DNA of 64,000 nt from Methanoregula sp. PtaU1.Bin051 (GTDB lineage: Archaea; Halobacteriota; Methanomicrobia; Methanomicrobiales; Methanospirillaceae). The notes beneath the pieces are model-generated. The model ran no database searches. It worked only from the letters and a program-made list of their open reading frames with translations, and was not told the origin of the DNA. Location: NCBI GenBank assembly GCA_002067895.1, contig MVRE01000004.1:1-64000 (forward strand), written 5' to 3'. The position numbers and the translations under genes were made by a program. This document shows, one piece after another, positions 42,440 to 52,001 of this stretch (the stretch's first letter is position 1; each line of letters begins with the position of its first letter).

Positions 42440-43407
42440 GGTTTGAGACCTGCCTCTTCGACCATGAACGGTGCCTCACCCTCAGGAAGGTTGGGGCTAT
42501 CCACAAGACGTGCGATCCGTTTACCTCCCTTGCTCTTACGCAGGTAAAGGCGGAAGGTGGCTGTATGCCCGACGATATTGCCGCCAATCGGTTTTGTCGG
42601 ATCACCAAAGAAGACTGCCGGGTTGGACATCACCTGATTTGTGACAAGGGCAACGGCATTGTGTTCATCGATCAGCTTGAAGAGCTCGTGCATGTGCCGG
42701 TTCAGCTTCTGCTGGCGGGATGCGAGTGTACCCCGTCCGGCATACTCTGCACGGAAATGGGCGGTCAGCGAGTCAATGATAAAGAGCTTGACAGGTTTGC
42801 CGCTCTCTTTCAGTTCGTTTGCCTTTTCCCGGGAGTTCTCGACAAGCAGCATCTGGTGGTCTGAAGTATGTGCCCGGGCGATGTGGATGTTGTTGAGAAA
42901 GTCCTGCGGGTCGAGCCCGTCAATGCCGAGGCCGTTAACCATCTGCTCAATACGTTCCGGCCGGAACGTGTTCTCGGTATCAATATAGATGACACTCCCG
43001 TTCAGGCCTCCGTCTTCTTCTGGCAGCTGGACATTGACTGCCATCTGGTGGACGATCTGGCTCTTGCCTGACCCGAACTCACCATACAGTTCTGTGATCG
43101 CCTGCGTTTCGAGTCCTCCACCCAGCAGATTATCCAGTTCAGGTACGCGGAAAGAGAGTTTGCGCACGTCTTTTCTCTGCTCGAAAACATCCTTCCCGGT
43201 CTTGAAACCGTCGATATCAGCCTTTTCCCGGGCAGCTTTAATAATCTTCTTTGCAGTTGCTTCGGATATTTCGGTGATCTCGGCAAGCTCTGCGGGGGAC
43301 GTTGTCGCTATGCTCTCAATAGAAAGATAACCGGCTTCACGGAGTTTTTCTGCCGTACTCGGGCCAACGCCCGGCAAATCCTCAATATCAAGTGGTCGTT
43401 CAGCCAT
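42433..43407 (-). CDS. radA: DNA repair and recombination protein RadA
   Basis: 324-aa archaeal Rad51/RecA-family recombinase. An N-terminal helix-hairpin-helix domain ([20 protein letters not shown]) is followed by the polymerisation linker and ATPase core, with Walker [10 protein letters not shown], Walker [12 protein letters not shown], and DNA-binding loops around [15 protein letters not shown] and VTNQVMSNP. The ATG at 43407 follows AGGAG, and an in-frame extension to 43431 is not needed. A TATA-like site at 43449-43457 suggests its own promoter despite the upstream RPA gene on the same strand. Confidence 0.97.
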   Translation of the reverse strand: MAERPLDIEDLPGVGPSTAEKLREAGYLSIESIATTSPAELAEITEISEATAKKIIKAAREKADIDGFKTGKDVFEQRKDVRKLSFRVPELDNLLGGGLETQAITELYGEFGSGKSQIVHQMAVNVQLPEEDGGLNGSVIYIDTENTFRPERIEQMVNGLGIDGLDPQDFLNNIHIARAHTSDHQMLLVENSREKANELKESGKPVKLFIIDSLTAHFRAEYAGRGTLASRQQKLNRHMHELFKLIDEHNAVALVTNQVMSNPAVFFGDPTKPIGGNIVGHTATFRLYLRKSKGGKRIARLVDSPNLPEGEAPFMVEEAGLKPC

Positions 43408-43448
43408 TTCTTTTACACTCCTATGGCACAAGAAGGTGTTAAACGATT

Positions 43449-43457
43449 ACATATATC
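43449..43457 (-). promoter_or_regulatory. Putative radA TATA box
   Basis: The minus strand reads GGATATATGTAAT about 45 nt upstream of the radA ATG, which would give a leader near 18 nt containing the AGGAG site. Confidence 0.4.
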
Positions 43458-43489
43458 CTCTCGGACTGTGCGGGGTGAAAGTGAATAGA

Positions 43490-44794
43490 TCATAGTGAAC
43501 CAAGAAGTTTTTTAACATTCTTAAGTTCCCGTTGCACACTCTCAAGGGAGATTCCGGCAGGCTCCCAGTGTTCGGGCCGGATTCTGCCTCCGCTCACAGT
43601 ACCCGTCACTTGCACATCCTGCCAGAGAGGGAGGTTTCCGCCATCAATAAGGTACCGCTCTTTCCCATTATCGATGAATACTCCTCCCTGATTCGGGATT
43701 ATGGTTCCTTCAAAAACAACTGAACGGCCGCGTTCTCCCGGCACGCGTATGCAGCAGTCCCTTCCGGCATGGAGCTCGATATCAGCAGACCTGCCTGGCT
43801 TTGCCGTCCCATGGTAAATCTCGACAAGGATGCCCGGGGAGAGGGACAGTAGGGCGTGATCTCCCCAGAGCACAACCTTGAGGTCTTCGTTCCCATCAGT
43901 AATCTGAATGTTTCTTACCCACGAGGACTTTCCGCTCCTTGTCGTGAATGAGCGGGGTTCGCGAAGATATTTTACCGTTCCCCGTACCGAATAAATGCCT
44001 TGGTCAGCGACAGAGGCGGGCGGGGTAAATGGCACGGAAACGCTGGTATCTGCAGGCGTGACCGCGCTCTTCTCATCGATACTATAAGCACGCCCTTCCC
44101 CCCGTGTGTTCGGTTTTGCACCGGTGATGTGAATGGTCTCCCCCGGGACCACCCCGCTGAGCAGTTCCGGTACCCAGGCAACGAGCCTTGCAGTCCCGGA
44201 TGCATCACCGATAAGTGCCTCGGCAAGTTCGCCGGTCGTACCGTCCCTGCGTGTATATGTCCGCGGGGGCCCCTTTGAGAGGACAAGTACATCAAGGTCT
44301 ACCGGTTCATCCTTAAGGCTTGTCGCGGTACCCGGCGGCACTTCGCACTCGATCCGGCAGCTTGCCTTGCGCAGGGCAAGGGCATAGATCTCCCTTCGTC
44401 CTTTGGCCGGCGGACGCCCGATGACTTCCAGCACCTCTCCTGGCGAGATCTCTTCAACCGCCCCGACCCGTTCGTCCCAGAGAACCACCCGGACAGATCC
44501 CGTTGCATCGCCAAGCAGCAGTGTCGCAACCGCCCCTTTCTCGCCATCAGTACGGTCGAAGACTTTCGGGTCGGTCTTGTCGAGCACTTTGCCGAAAAAT
44601 GAAAAAAGGCTGGATTTACCGGACAGGTCCCGGATCCGTACATGGGCCCTGCCGAGTTCGCTGACAACCATCATGGCAGCGGTCGGCTCATCAACAAGAT
44701 CGCCGCACTCGTCAATCTTGGCTTCTACGCGCCGTTCAAACTCTTCCCTGCTGATGAGATCGTCAACAAGCGCGTAATGGAAGAGCAGACTCAT
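43490..44794 (-). CDS. Multi-OB-fold single-stranded DNA-binding protein (RPA)
   Basis: 434-aa archaeal replication protein A. An N-terminal helical segment (LFHYALVDDLISREEFERRV) is followed by repeated OB-folds, each with a strand pattern like VRVVLWDERVG, ARLVAWVPELL or LKVVLWGDHALL. At least three to four folds are visible, arranged head to tail. It coats single-stranded DNA during replication and repair. No C-terminal zinc finger is seen. The ATG at 44794 follows GGAGG, and an in-frame TTG at 44803 would add three residues. It lies 9 nt after lysA and upstream of radA. Confidence 0.9.
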   Translation of the reverse strand: MSLLFHYALVDDLISREEFERRVEAKIDECGDLVDEPTAAMMVVSELGRAHVRIRDLSGKSSLFSFFGKVLDKTDPKVFDRTDGEKGAVATLLLGDATGSVRVVLWDERVGAVEEISPGEVLEVIGRPPAKGRREIYALALRKASCRIECEVPPGTATSLKDEPVDLDVLVLSKGPPRTYTRRDGTTGELAEALIGDASGTARLVAWVPELLSGVVPGETIHITGAKPNTRGEGRAYSIDEKSAVTPADTSVSVPFTPPASVADQGIYSVRGTVKYLREPRSFTTRSGKSSWVRNIQITDGNEDLKVVLWGDHALLSLSPGILVEIYHGTAKPGRSADIELHAGRDCCIRVPGERGRSVVFEGTIIPNQGGVFIDNGKERYLIDGGNLPLWQDVQVTGTVSGGRIRPEHWEPAGISLESVQRELKNVKKLLGSL

Positions 44795-44803
44795 CGCCTC
44801 CAA

Positions 44804-46096
44804 TTATTTCTGCCAGGGGGGGCGCTCCATTGTGGCAGTAATGTCGCTAAGCGTCTCCCCCCGCCGCATAAGGGCCACATCGGATCCCCGGATCAGCACT
44901 TCCGGGCATCGCGGGCGCGAGTTATACTGGGATGACATCGCAAACCCGTACGCGCCAGCATCAAGCACTGCGATGATGTCCCCTGCTGCCAGCTCAGGAA
45001 GCTTCCGCTCCGTGGCAAGGAGATCTCCGCTCTCACAGATAGGACCGGTCACCGTGTAGTCGGTTGTGGGCTCGCTGTCTGCTTTGTTCGCCGCGATCAC
45101 CTCGTGGTATGCATCGTACATCGCCGGCCTGATGAGCAAGTTGAATCCCGCATCAACGTTGGCAAACCGCTTGTGGGCGGATTTTACCGAGTTGACCCGG
45201 GTCAGGAGCACGGTGGAATCGGCTACAAGCGAGCGGCCGGGCTCTACCCAGAGTTCAGGAGTAATGCCGCAGGCTTCAATACCTTCTTTGAAGATTGGCA
45301 CGACTCTGGCCGCATAATCTTCCGGAGTAAGATACGGGTCTGTATCATGGCGGTATGGGATTCCAAGGCCACCCCCGAGATCGATGAACTTAAGCTGTAT
45401 CCCCATGGAAGTCAGGTCCTTTGCGATCCGGACCATTACTTCTGTGGCACGGGCGAATGGTTCGATATCCAGGATCTGGGAGCCGATATGGCAGTGCAGT
45501 CCCACCGGCATGATGTTTTTACAGCCAAGCGCTTCACGGTAGGCGCCAGGAATATCCTTGTGGGGAATGCCGAACTTGCTGGTTGCAAGACCGGTTGCTA
45601 TCTTCGGGTGGGTAGGCACGGTAAGTGCAGGGTTGACCCGAAACGATATCTCCGTGGTCTTTCCTGCCGCCTTTGCAGCTGCATCGAGCTGGTGGAGCTC
45701 GTCAAGGGAGTCCACGGTCACCCTGATGCTTTTTTCCACTGCAAGTTTCAGATCGCCCGGTGTCTTGGAACTCCCGTTAAAGAGGAGTCTTCCCGGCTCC
45801 ATGCCGGCATCCAGCGCAAGGTGAAGTTCTCCCGAGGAAAATACATCGGCCCCGGCACCTCTCTGCGCAAGGGCCCTGAGCAGGGCAAGGTTCCCGTTCG
45901 CCTTTGCTGCATAAAGCACCTGCACCTTCGGGTAACGGGCACCGAGCGCTTTTTTATAGTTCTCGAACTGTTCCACTACCCGGTCCTCGCTCGTCACGTA
46001 GAGCGGGGTGCCGTATTTTTCTGCAAGGGCAACGCAGTCCTGCCCGTTGATGTACAGGTGGCCATTTTGTATCGCGAGATGCCGGGGTAGTTTCAC
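44804..46096 (-). CDS. lysA: Diaminopimelate decarboxylase
   Basis: 430-aa PLP enzyme (alanine racemase fold) converting meso-diaminopimelate to L-lysine. The PLP lysine is in VLYAAKANGNLALL, followed by GAGADVFSSGEL, HCHIGSQILDIEPF, FIDLGGGLGIPY, EPGRSLVADS, and the C-terminal active-site Cys in GPICESGDLLA with AYGFAMSSQYN. Length is standard. It overlaps dapL by 4 nt (ATGA), so the last two steps of this lysine route are encoded together. Confidence 0.96.
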   Translation of the reverse strand: MKLPRHLAIQNGHLYINGQDCVALAEKYGTPLYVTSEDRVVEQFENYKKALGARYPKVQVLYAAKANGNLALLRALAQRGAGADVFSSGELHLALDAGMEPGRLLFNGSSKTPGDLKLAVEKSIRVTVDSLDELHQLDAAAKAAGKTTEISFRVNPALTVPTHPKIATGLATSKFGIPHKDIPGAYREALGCKNIMPVGLHCHIGSQILDIEPFARATEVMVRIAKDLTSMGIQLKFIDLGGGLGIPYRHDTDPYLTPEDYAARVVPIFKEGIEACGITPELWVEPGRSLVADSTVLLTRVNSVKSAHKRFANVDAGFNLLIRPAMYDAYHEVIAANKADSEPTTDYTVTGPICESGDLLATERKLPELAAGDIIAVLDAGAYGFAMSSQYNSRPRCPEVLIRGSDVALMRRGETLSDITATMERPPWQK

Positions 46097-47241
46097 AGCC
46101 GCATCCCCCGCATCCGCGTAATAGCTTCCTGTATCCGTGCTACCGGGCGGGTAATCGCAAACCGCACGTAGCCTTCACCACTGCTGCCGAAACCGACACC
46201 GGGGGTTACCACAATGCCTGCTTCGTTGAGGAGTTTCCCGGCAAATGCCATACAGTCCTTAACCGGTAACCATACATAGAACGTCGCCTTTGGAAAAGGG
46301 ACATCGAAACCGAGACTACGGAGACCTCCGATCAGCACATCCCGGCGCTCTTCGTAGATTCTGCAGGCCTCCTTTACGCAGTCCTGCGGGCCGGATAGTG
46401 CCGCAATCGCGGCATGCTGCACAGCATTGAAGACCCCGGAGTCGACGTTCGTCTTGACACGCCCGAGCCCCGCGATGACATCTGCGTTCCCGACCGCCAT
46501 GCCGATGCGCCAGCCGGTCATGTTATAGGTCTTACTCAGCGAATGCATCTCGATACCGACTTCCATGGCCCCCCTGGTCTCGAGGAATGACGGGGCCAGG
46601 TAACCATCGTATGCGATTTCCGAATAGGCATTGTCCGATACCACGATGATATCATTGTCGGCTGCGAAGTCTACGACTTCCTTGTAGAAACCTTCCGGTG
46701 CCACAGCAGCTGTCGGATTGTTCGGGTAATTGACGTACATCAGCCTCGCGGCCTTTACAATATTTTTCGGGATATCCGCAAGTACGGGAACAAAATTATT
46801 CTCCCGCAAAAGGGACATCTCGTGGACACGGCCTTCGGCAAAGAGAGTCCCGGTCCTGTACACGGGATAGCCGGGGCTTGGGGCGAGGACATAGTCGCCG
46901 GGATTGACGAAGGCCTCGGCTATATGGGCGATACCGTCCTTGGATCCCATGAGGGCGACAACCTCTTTTCCCGGATCAAGGGAGATCCCAAACCTCTTTT
47001 TGTACCAGCCGGCTACAGCGTTCCGGTACGCTGGCATACCGGCATAGGATGGGTAGTGGTGGTTCTCGGGGTCCTTTGCCGCGTTGCAGAGGGCTTCGAC
47101 AATGTGGGGGGGTGTTGGAAGATCCGGGTCCCCTACGCCAAGATCGATGATGTCAACACCTTTTTTCTGCTGCTCATCCTTCATCTCGTCGATCCGTGCA
47201 AAAAGGTACGGCGGGAGATTGTTCATTCGGCTCGCATACAT
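46093..47241 (-). CDS. dapL: LL-diaminopimelate aminotransferase
   Basis: 382-aa class I/II PLP aminotransferase that makes LL-diaminopimelate directly from tetrahydrodipicolinate, the DapL route common in methanogens. It shows LGVGDPDLPTP, PSYAGMPAYRNAVAGWYKKRFG, YVNYPNNPTAA, VVSDNAYSEIAYDG, and the PLP lysine in HSLSKTYNMTGWRIGMAVG. An upstream in-frame stretch to 47382 lacks homology. The ATG at 47241 gives the usual beginning (MNNLPPYLFARIDE a few residues in). The gene order dapL-lysA supports DapL over a general aspartate aminotransferase. Confidence 0.92.
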   Translation of the reverse strand: MYASRMNNLPPYLFARIDEMKDEQQKKGVDIIDLGVGDPDLPTPPHIVEALCNAAKDPENHHYPSYAGMPAYRNAVAGWYKKRFGISLDPGKEVVALMGSKDGIAHIAEAFVNPGDYVLAPSPGYPVYRTGTLFAEGRVHEMSLLRENNFVPVLADIPKNIVKAARLMYVNYPNNPTAAVAPEGFYKEVVDFAADNDIIVVSDNAYSEIAYDGYLAPSFLETRGAMEVGIEMHSLSKTYNMTGWRIGMAVGNADVIAGLGRVKTNVDSGVFNAVQHAAIAALSGPQDCVKEACRIYEERRDVLIGGLRSLGFDVPFPKATFYVWLPVKDCMAFAGKLLNEAGIVVTPGVGFGSSGEGYVRFAITRPVARIQEAITRMRGMRL

Positions 47242-47380
47242 AGGCAATACCTGTTGGTAACCAGACGTATAGTAATTAACGATCCTGAAAAAGTGTATCA
47301 ATGTTCCTGCCCGGGTAAAAGAGATATGTGCAGGAATCCCTGAAATGTCATAATAACAACTTGGTTTGCGGAGGTAGTCC

Positions 47381-47725
47381 ATGACAAAGAAGAGCGGATT
47401 AGTGGTTATCCTGTCTACAACAGCACCGGAAGAAGCGCCGGTGATCGCAGAAAAACTCGTTGCTGAACACCTTGTTGCCTGCGTGAATATCCTGCCTGTA
47501 CGATCGATCTACCGGTGGCAGGAAAAGACCTGCGATGACGAAGAACAGCTCCTTATCATGAAAACAACAGAAGAGAATGCCGGAACCGTAACCACTGCGA
47601 TAAAAAAGCTGCACAGTTATGTCGTGCCCGAAATAATCGTGCTGCCGGTCACCGGCGGATATCCCCCGTATCTCGGATGGGTTGCCCGTGAGACAGGATC
47701 GCGAAATCAGGGATTGCAGGCATGA
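47381..47725 (+). CDS. cutA: CutA-family divalent-cation tolerance protein
   Basis: 114-aa trimeric ferredoxin-like-fold protein. The typical opening LVVILSTTAPEEAPVIAEKLV, ACVNILPVRSIYRWQ, and SYVVPEIIVLPVTGGYPPYLGWV are all present. CutA1 was linked to copper tolerance in bacteria, but its role is unsettled. GGAGGT lies 7 nt before the ATG. Divergent from dapL. Confidence 0.93.
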   Translation: MTKKSGLVVILSTTAPEEAPVIAEKLVAEHLVACVNILPVRSIYRWQEKTCDDEEQLLIMKTTEENAGTVTTAIKKLHSYVVPEIIVLPVTGGYPPYLGWVARETGSRNQGLQA

Positions 47726-47839
47726 ATCCTGCGGGAGGCTTTTTATTCCTGTCATTTCCTGAGGGACATAACCTCCCGATGCGCACCCTTATCTTTTACA
47801 AATGACGATACTGAGAAACAGGTAACAGGAAGGCGAACG

Positions 47840-48310
47840 ATGCCGGAACAGGGACAACCAACGCGGTCGGCACTCCTCGTTTTAGGGTGCCCGCAAGTGC
47901 CTGTTCAGACGAGCATCGCGCTCTATCTGATGCACCGGCTCCGTAAGGCCGGAATCACACCGGTCGTAGCCGGCAACCGTTCTGCAATTACCCTCCTTAT
48001 AGTAGCAGATCCCAAGAGAGAGTATCTTGGCGAAGCACTTGATCTCGACCGCATGATTGACCAGATCACCGAGAAGAAACGTGACTTCGACCTCTGTTTT
48101 GTCTTTATCCATAATGATGCAGGGATCAGCTATGCTGCAACAATGGGGGCGATCTTAAAATCCCGCCTCTATGCTCTTATTTACGGGGAAAATTTCGACA
48201 AGATTGCGGCAATGATCGATTTCCCGTGCCGGAACATCGCAGCAAAGGCGGTCCATAACCCGATGCCTTTGAAAAAGATGCTTGACGAGGCAGAGCCATG
48301 GGCTGTATAG
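47840..48310 (+). CDS. Methanogen-specific DUF1890 protein
   Basis: 156-aa protein with a Rossmann-like beginning (ALLVLGCPQVPVQTSIALYLMHRLRKAGI) of the DUF1890 family, known almost only from methanogens. Other conserved parts are AGNRSAITLLIVADPKREY and FVFIHNDAGISYAATMGAI. Function unknown. The next gene, DUF1894, overlaps by 13 nt, a pairing that suggests a two-subunit complex or pathway tied to methanogenesis or its cofactors. Confidence 0.85.
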   Translation: MPEQGQPTRSALLVLGCPQVPVQTSIALYLMHRLRKAGITPVVAGNRSAITLLIVADPKREYLGEALDLDRMIDQITEKKRDFDLCFVFIHNDAGISYAATMGAILKSRLYALIYGENFDKIAAMIDFPCRNIAAKAVHNPMPLKKMLDEAEPWAV

Positions 48311-48570
48311 AATCACTTCCTTACGAGGTTCTCCTTCGCGGGAGTTCCTTTAAGGAAGGCCGGGATTATATACGGAAGAATTTCAGTGAACACCGGGATG
48401 TCCAACCGGGGTTCAAGATCTTCGATACGCATATTATCGGAGTGCCACCCATTTCGATCGGGCTTGACGACGACTACGTCATCTTCCCGTACACAAAACC
48501 CTGCTACGGGACGTTCCTTCTGCGGATACAGGACCCGACAGAAGCGGCCCGGATCAGGGCGCTGAAATAA
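48298..48570 (+). CDS. Methanogen-specific DUF1894 protein
   Basis: 90-aa protein with CIESLPYEVLLRGSSFKEGRDYI and the C-terminal PYTKPCYGTFLLRI of the DUF1894 family. Cysteines at about residues 3 and 71 could be functional. It overlaps the DUF1890 gene by 13 nt. Function unknown. The linkage to DUF1890 is the only clue. Confidence 0.83.
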   Translation: MGCIESLPYEVLLRGSSFKEGRDYIRKNFSEHRDVQPGFKIFDTHIIGVPPISIGLDDDYVIFPYTKPCYGTFLLRIQDPTEAARIRALK

Positions 48571-48783
48571 TGGCACGAGGCAGGCTTACCAGATTATCTA
48601 TCATCTATTCCTTTTAGCCCCCCCACCAGTACATGCCTGAAAACCTTTAATACCAAATGCGGGATGATCCATTGAACCCACGGCGCGGCAAGCCAGTCTC
48701 ACCCATTTGTTTGGCAAACGACAACTATCATATACTCTTCCAAAACGATCTTTGATAGCAAAGGATTATCCGGTGTCAGGAAT

Positions 48784-49176
48784 ATGACTTCGAAGGGTAA
48801 AGTACTGCTGATGGATGATGAGCAGGTTATCCTTGATGTTACGGATGAGGTACTCAGGTTCCTCGGTTATGATGTCATGTTTACCCGGGATGGTGCTGCC
48901 GCCATAGATCTTTACCAGCAGGAACAATCCAAGGGAAACCCCTTCGACCTTGTAATCCTGGACCTTTCGGTCCCCGAAGGAATGGGAGGAAAGGAAGCGT
49001 TTGAAAAACTCCACGCTTACGATCCCGAAGCGAAGATCGTGATATCTAGTGGATTTACCAACGACCCGATGCTGACTGATTACGCGTCTTATGGTCTTGC
49101 AGGGGTGCTTGCCAAACCATACCGGATCACCGAATTAAAAGCGCTTCTCGAGAACATGATCCCGGCAAAAAAGTAA
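48784..49176 (+). CDS. Stand-alone receiver-domain response regulator
   Basis: 130-aa CheY-like receiver without output domain. It shows the acidic pair in LMDDEQVILDV, phospho-acceptor Asp in LVILDLSVPEGMGGKEAF (near residue 59), Ser/Thr in VISSGF, and Lys in LAKPYR. It may be a phosphate sink or a mobile signal for one of the many kinases of this genome. No kinase adjoins it. A TATA-like CATATACTC precedes it by about 50 nt. The convergent HEAT-repeat gene ends 12 nt downstream. Confidence 0.9.
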   Translation: MTSKGKVLLMDDEQVILDVTDEVLRFLGYDVMFTRDGAAAIDLYQQEQSKGNPFDLVILDLSVPEGMGGKEAFEKLHAYDPEAKIVISSGFTNDPMLTDYASYGLAGVLAKPYRITELKALLENMIPAKK

Positions 49177-49187
49177 TTTTTAGGGAA

Positions 49188-50114
49188 TCAGGACAGGATC
49201 CGATTGATTGCCTCTTCTGCTGCCGTGCGGACATAATCGTCTTTGTCCTCCAGCGCCATTTCAAGAACTTCCAGCGCCCGCTTATCGCCGATCTTCCCGA
49301 GAGCTTCGATGGCCCCCCAGCGGATGTACCAGTCAGGGCTTTTCAGTGACTGCATGAGTGCCCCGACAGACGTTTTATCCCCGATCTTCCCAAGCGCCCA
49401 TGCCGCTGGCACCTGCACAAAAGAGTCCGGTTCCTTGAGTGCCGCAATCAGGCATCGGGTAGCCTTACGGTCTCCGATCTTTCCCAGTGCATCAGCGGCA
49501 CTCCAGCGGACGTACCAGTCCTGATCGTTGACCGACTGAATCAGCGGTTCGACCGCTTTTTCATCTCCAATCTCACCCAGTGCCCATGCCGCCCGTACCC
49601 GAACGAACCAGTCCCTGTCTTTCAGAGCCAGGATTAAAGGCTCCACCGCCGGGCCCCCGATAAGGGATAGGGCGAGTGCGCTGTGCCAGCGAAGATCGCT
49701 CTCTTTTTCCTTTAAAAGCCCGATAAGCGGGTCTACGGCAATATCCCCGAATTTGGCAAGGATAATCGTCGCACGCCACCGGACATCGTAGTCTTTCTCC
49801 GACATTGCACGGATAAGTTCCGGGATGGCCACGGTTCCCATACGGGAGAGTGCGATCCCGGCAAGCCACTGGATGTCCTTATCCTCGTCCTTTAATGCCC
49901 TAATCAACGGTTTTAATGCCGGCTCGCCGATCTCCCCCAGTATGAGTGCTGCCCGCCAGCGGATACCGAGGTTTGTGTGGCGAAGGGCAGCAATCAAGCT
50001 CTGGAGATCCATCCCGCCTGTACTATGGACAGAGTATGTCTTCTTTTCTGATAAAGGGGGGGTATCTTTCATAGATTTACGTCCGATTTTACTACCCTTC
50101 GGGGGATCTGACAT
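49188..50114 (-). CDS. HEAT-repeat (PBS-lyase type) protein
   Basis: 308-aa scaffold. After a charged N-terminal stretch of about 35 residues come eight to nine tandem repeats of about 31 aa with the pattern LIxALKDxDxxVRWxAAxALGKIGD (for example WYVRWSAADALGKIGD, WYIRWGAIEALGKIGD). Some archaeal and cyanobacterial proteins of this class bind other proteins or act as lyases, but no catalytic residues are recognised here. The very even repeats suggest recent internal duplication. ATG 50114 is used, with 50072 as an alternative. Confidence 0.88.
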   Translation of the reverse strand: MSDPPKGSKIGRKSMKDTPPLSEKKTYSVHSTGGMDLQSLIAALRHTNLGIRWRAALILGEIGEPALKPLIRALKDEDKDIQWLAGIALSRMGTVAIPELIRAMSEKDYDVRWRATIILAKFGDIAVDPLIGLLKEKESDLRWHSALALSLIGGPAVEPLILALKDRDWFVRVRAAWALGEIGDEKAVEPLIQSVNDQDWYVRWSAADALGKIGDRKATRCLIAALKEPDSFVQVPAAWALGKIGDKTSVGALMQSLKSPDWYIRWGAIEALGKIGDKRALEVLEMALEDKDDYVRTAAEEAINRILS

Positions 50115-50345
50115 CAACAGGATGTTTATTTACCCGTGCCTTCCAATGCGGGTACCAGAATCACCAGGCAGTTCTTAGTTATCCTTTTCCAGTTGATAGT
50201 TAACTCCGGTCTATTTGAATATAACTCTCTTAATAAACGCAGCAGATGCAGTCGGGTAGTATCCGCGCAGATTCTTTGAACCTATCCTGTTCCCATGCCA
50301 ACCTATATCCATTCTGTAACTTTACAGGAATGTGGTGGAGATACC

Positions 50346-52001
50346 GTGGTGCACGAGACATCGGTTCTGGTTGGCGGGAAAGCCGGCGAAGGGATCAACA
50401 GCGCCGGTATGGTTGTTGCCCAGCTGCTCAACCGGCTCGGGTATTATACGTTCATGTATTACGATTACCCTTCCCTGATAAGGGGCGGGCATAACTTTGC
50501 AATCATCCGGGCATCGGACCGTCAGATTGGTATTCACCGCGATGCGGTCGATTATGTACTTGCACTCAACCAGGAGACACTCGAACGGCATGAGGACAGA
50601 TTCGATGAGAGAACGGTCAGGATCTTCAATTCCGATGTCGTCAGGGATGAAGGGCAGGGCGTATCGGTATCAGAATCGCTCAAAGCCGAGAATGCACCGG
50701 CGATCATGGGAAATTCCACGGTGATCGGGGCATTCGCAAAGGCTGCCGGAATACCTTGGGATACTGTCGTAAATGTATTCACAAGGCATCTCCCGAAAGG
50801 CACGCAGCAGAACCTTGCCGTGGCAAAAAGAGGCTACGATCAGGTTGCTGCTGTCAATCCGATCACCCCTGTCGGCGACAGGTGCTGTTCGCTGGTCTCG
50901 GGCAATGAGGCGGCGGGTCTTGGGCTTGTTGCAGGGGGTATTACAGCGTACGTCGCATACCCCATGACCCCTTCATCAGGCCTCCTCCATTTTCTCGCGG
51001 AGAATGCCTGGAATTTCGGGGTCTCTGTCGTTCACCCTGAGAACGAGATCGCCGTAATCCTGATGGCACTGGGATATTCGTATGCCGGCAGGCGGGCGGC
51101 TGTCGGGACGTCAGGCGGAGGGTTCTGCCTGATGACAGAAGGCCTCTCCCTTGCCGGGATGGCCGAGATACCAATCGTAATCTTTGTCTCCCAGCGGACG
51201 GGGCCGTCGACCGGCCTGCCCACGTATACCGCACAGTCGGATCTTCGTTTCATCCTGAATGCCGGGCAGGGGGAATTCCCACGCTTTGTAGCCGCCCCTG
51301 GCGATGCAGGCCAAGCATATTACTGGTCGGCCGTTGCTGCCGATATGGCGTGGCGCTACCAGGTGCCTGCATTCATTCTCGCGGACAAGACCCTTTCCGA
51401 AGGGATGTACAGTATCGATCTGGAAAAGCTTCCCATGTTCAAAACGGGGGCTTATCATGCGTGGGACGGTATGGAACAGTACAGGCGCTACGCCTATACG
51501 GACTCCGGCATATCCCCCCTCGCGTTTCCAGGAGCAGCCGGTGCGATTGTTAAAGTGAACGGCTATGCACACGATGCCTCCGGGATAACGACCGAGGATG
51601 GCGGGATAGTTTCTCAGATGACGAAAAAACGCTTGCTTAAGGGAGAGAATCTTGCTGCCGGCCTGAAAGACTATGACACCGTGGATCTGGCTGGAGTGCC
51701 CTCTGCCGAAACTGCCGTTATATGCTGGGGATCGGTCAGGGGGGCCTGCCTTGAAGCCTGCGAGGCTCTGGGGATCCGTATGGTCCAGCCTGTTGTCCTT
51801 TCGCCTTTCCCGGATCAGAAGCTCCGCGAATCCCTCAAAGGGGCTCGGCGCGTCATTGTAGTCGAGGAGAATGCGACCGGCCAGCTCGCCGCACTCCTGC
51901 GCCTTGGCGGTTTTCAGGTCGATGCGACTATCCTGCATTATGACGGGCGTCCGCTGACCCCGGATCTTCTTAAGGCGCACTTAAAGGAGGTGCTGCAATG
52001 A
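50346..52001 (+). CDS. 2-oxoacid:ferredoxin oxidoreductase, fused gamma-alpha subunit
   Basis: 551 aa. Residues 1-165 are the gamma domain (VGGKAGEGINSAGMVVAQLL, YDYPSLIRGGHNFAIIR) and the rest is the alpha (pyrimidine-binding) domain with AGGITAYVAYPMTPSSGLLHFL and VVHPENEIAVILMALGYS. With the TPP-binding beta subunit next door it oxidatively decarboxylates a 2-oxoacid to acyl-CoA, reducing ferredoxin. The two-subunit form without a ferredoxin delta chain resembles KorAB (2-oxoglutarate), which methanogens use in the incomplete reductive citrate pathway. The substrate is not proven. GGTGGAGAT lies just before GTG 50346. An ATG at 50295 lacks such a site. Confidence 0.88.
   Translation: MVHETSVLVGGKAGEGINSAGMVVAQLLNRLGYYTFMYYDYPSLIRGGHNFAIIRASDRQIGIHRDAVDYVLALNQETLERHEDRFDERTVRIFNSDVVRDEGQGVSVSESLKAENAPAIMGNSTVIGAFAKAAGIPWDTVVNVFTRHLPKGTQQNLAVAKRGYDQVAAVNPITPVGDRCCSLVSGNEAAGLGLVAGGITAYVAYPMTPSSGLLHFLAENAWNFGVSVVHPENEIAVILMALGYSYAGRRAAVGTSGGGFCLMTEGLSLAGMAEIPIVIFVSQRTGPSTGLPTYTAQSDLRFILNAGQGEFPRFVAAPGDAGQAYYWSAVAADMAWRYQVPAFILADKTLSEGMYSIDLEKLPMFKTGAYHAWDGMEQYRRYAYTDSGISPLAFPGAAGAIVKVNGYAHDASGITTEDGGIVSQMTKKRLLKGENLAAGLKDYDTVDLAGVPSAETAVICWGSVRGACLEACEALGIRMVQPVVLSPFPDQKLRESLKGARRVIVVEENATGQLAALLRLGGFQVDATILHYDGRPLTPDLLKAHLKEVLQ

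Noticed and set aside
48660-48710. Possible tRNA-like stems before the receiver gene
   Set aside because: No cloverleaf could be drawn and no T-loop GTTCRA was found.
51111-51980. 289-codon minus-strand frame in the oxidoreductase alpha gene
   Set aside because: No family features. The plus-strand protein is a clear 2-oxoacid oxidoreductase subunit overlapping its beta subunit by ATGA.
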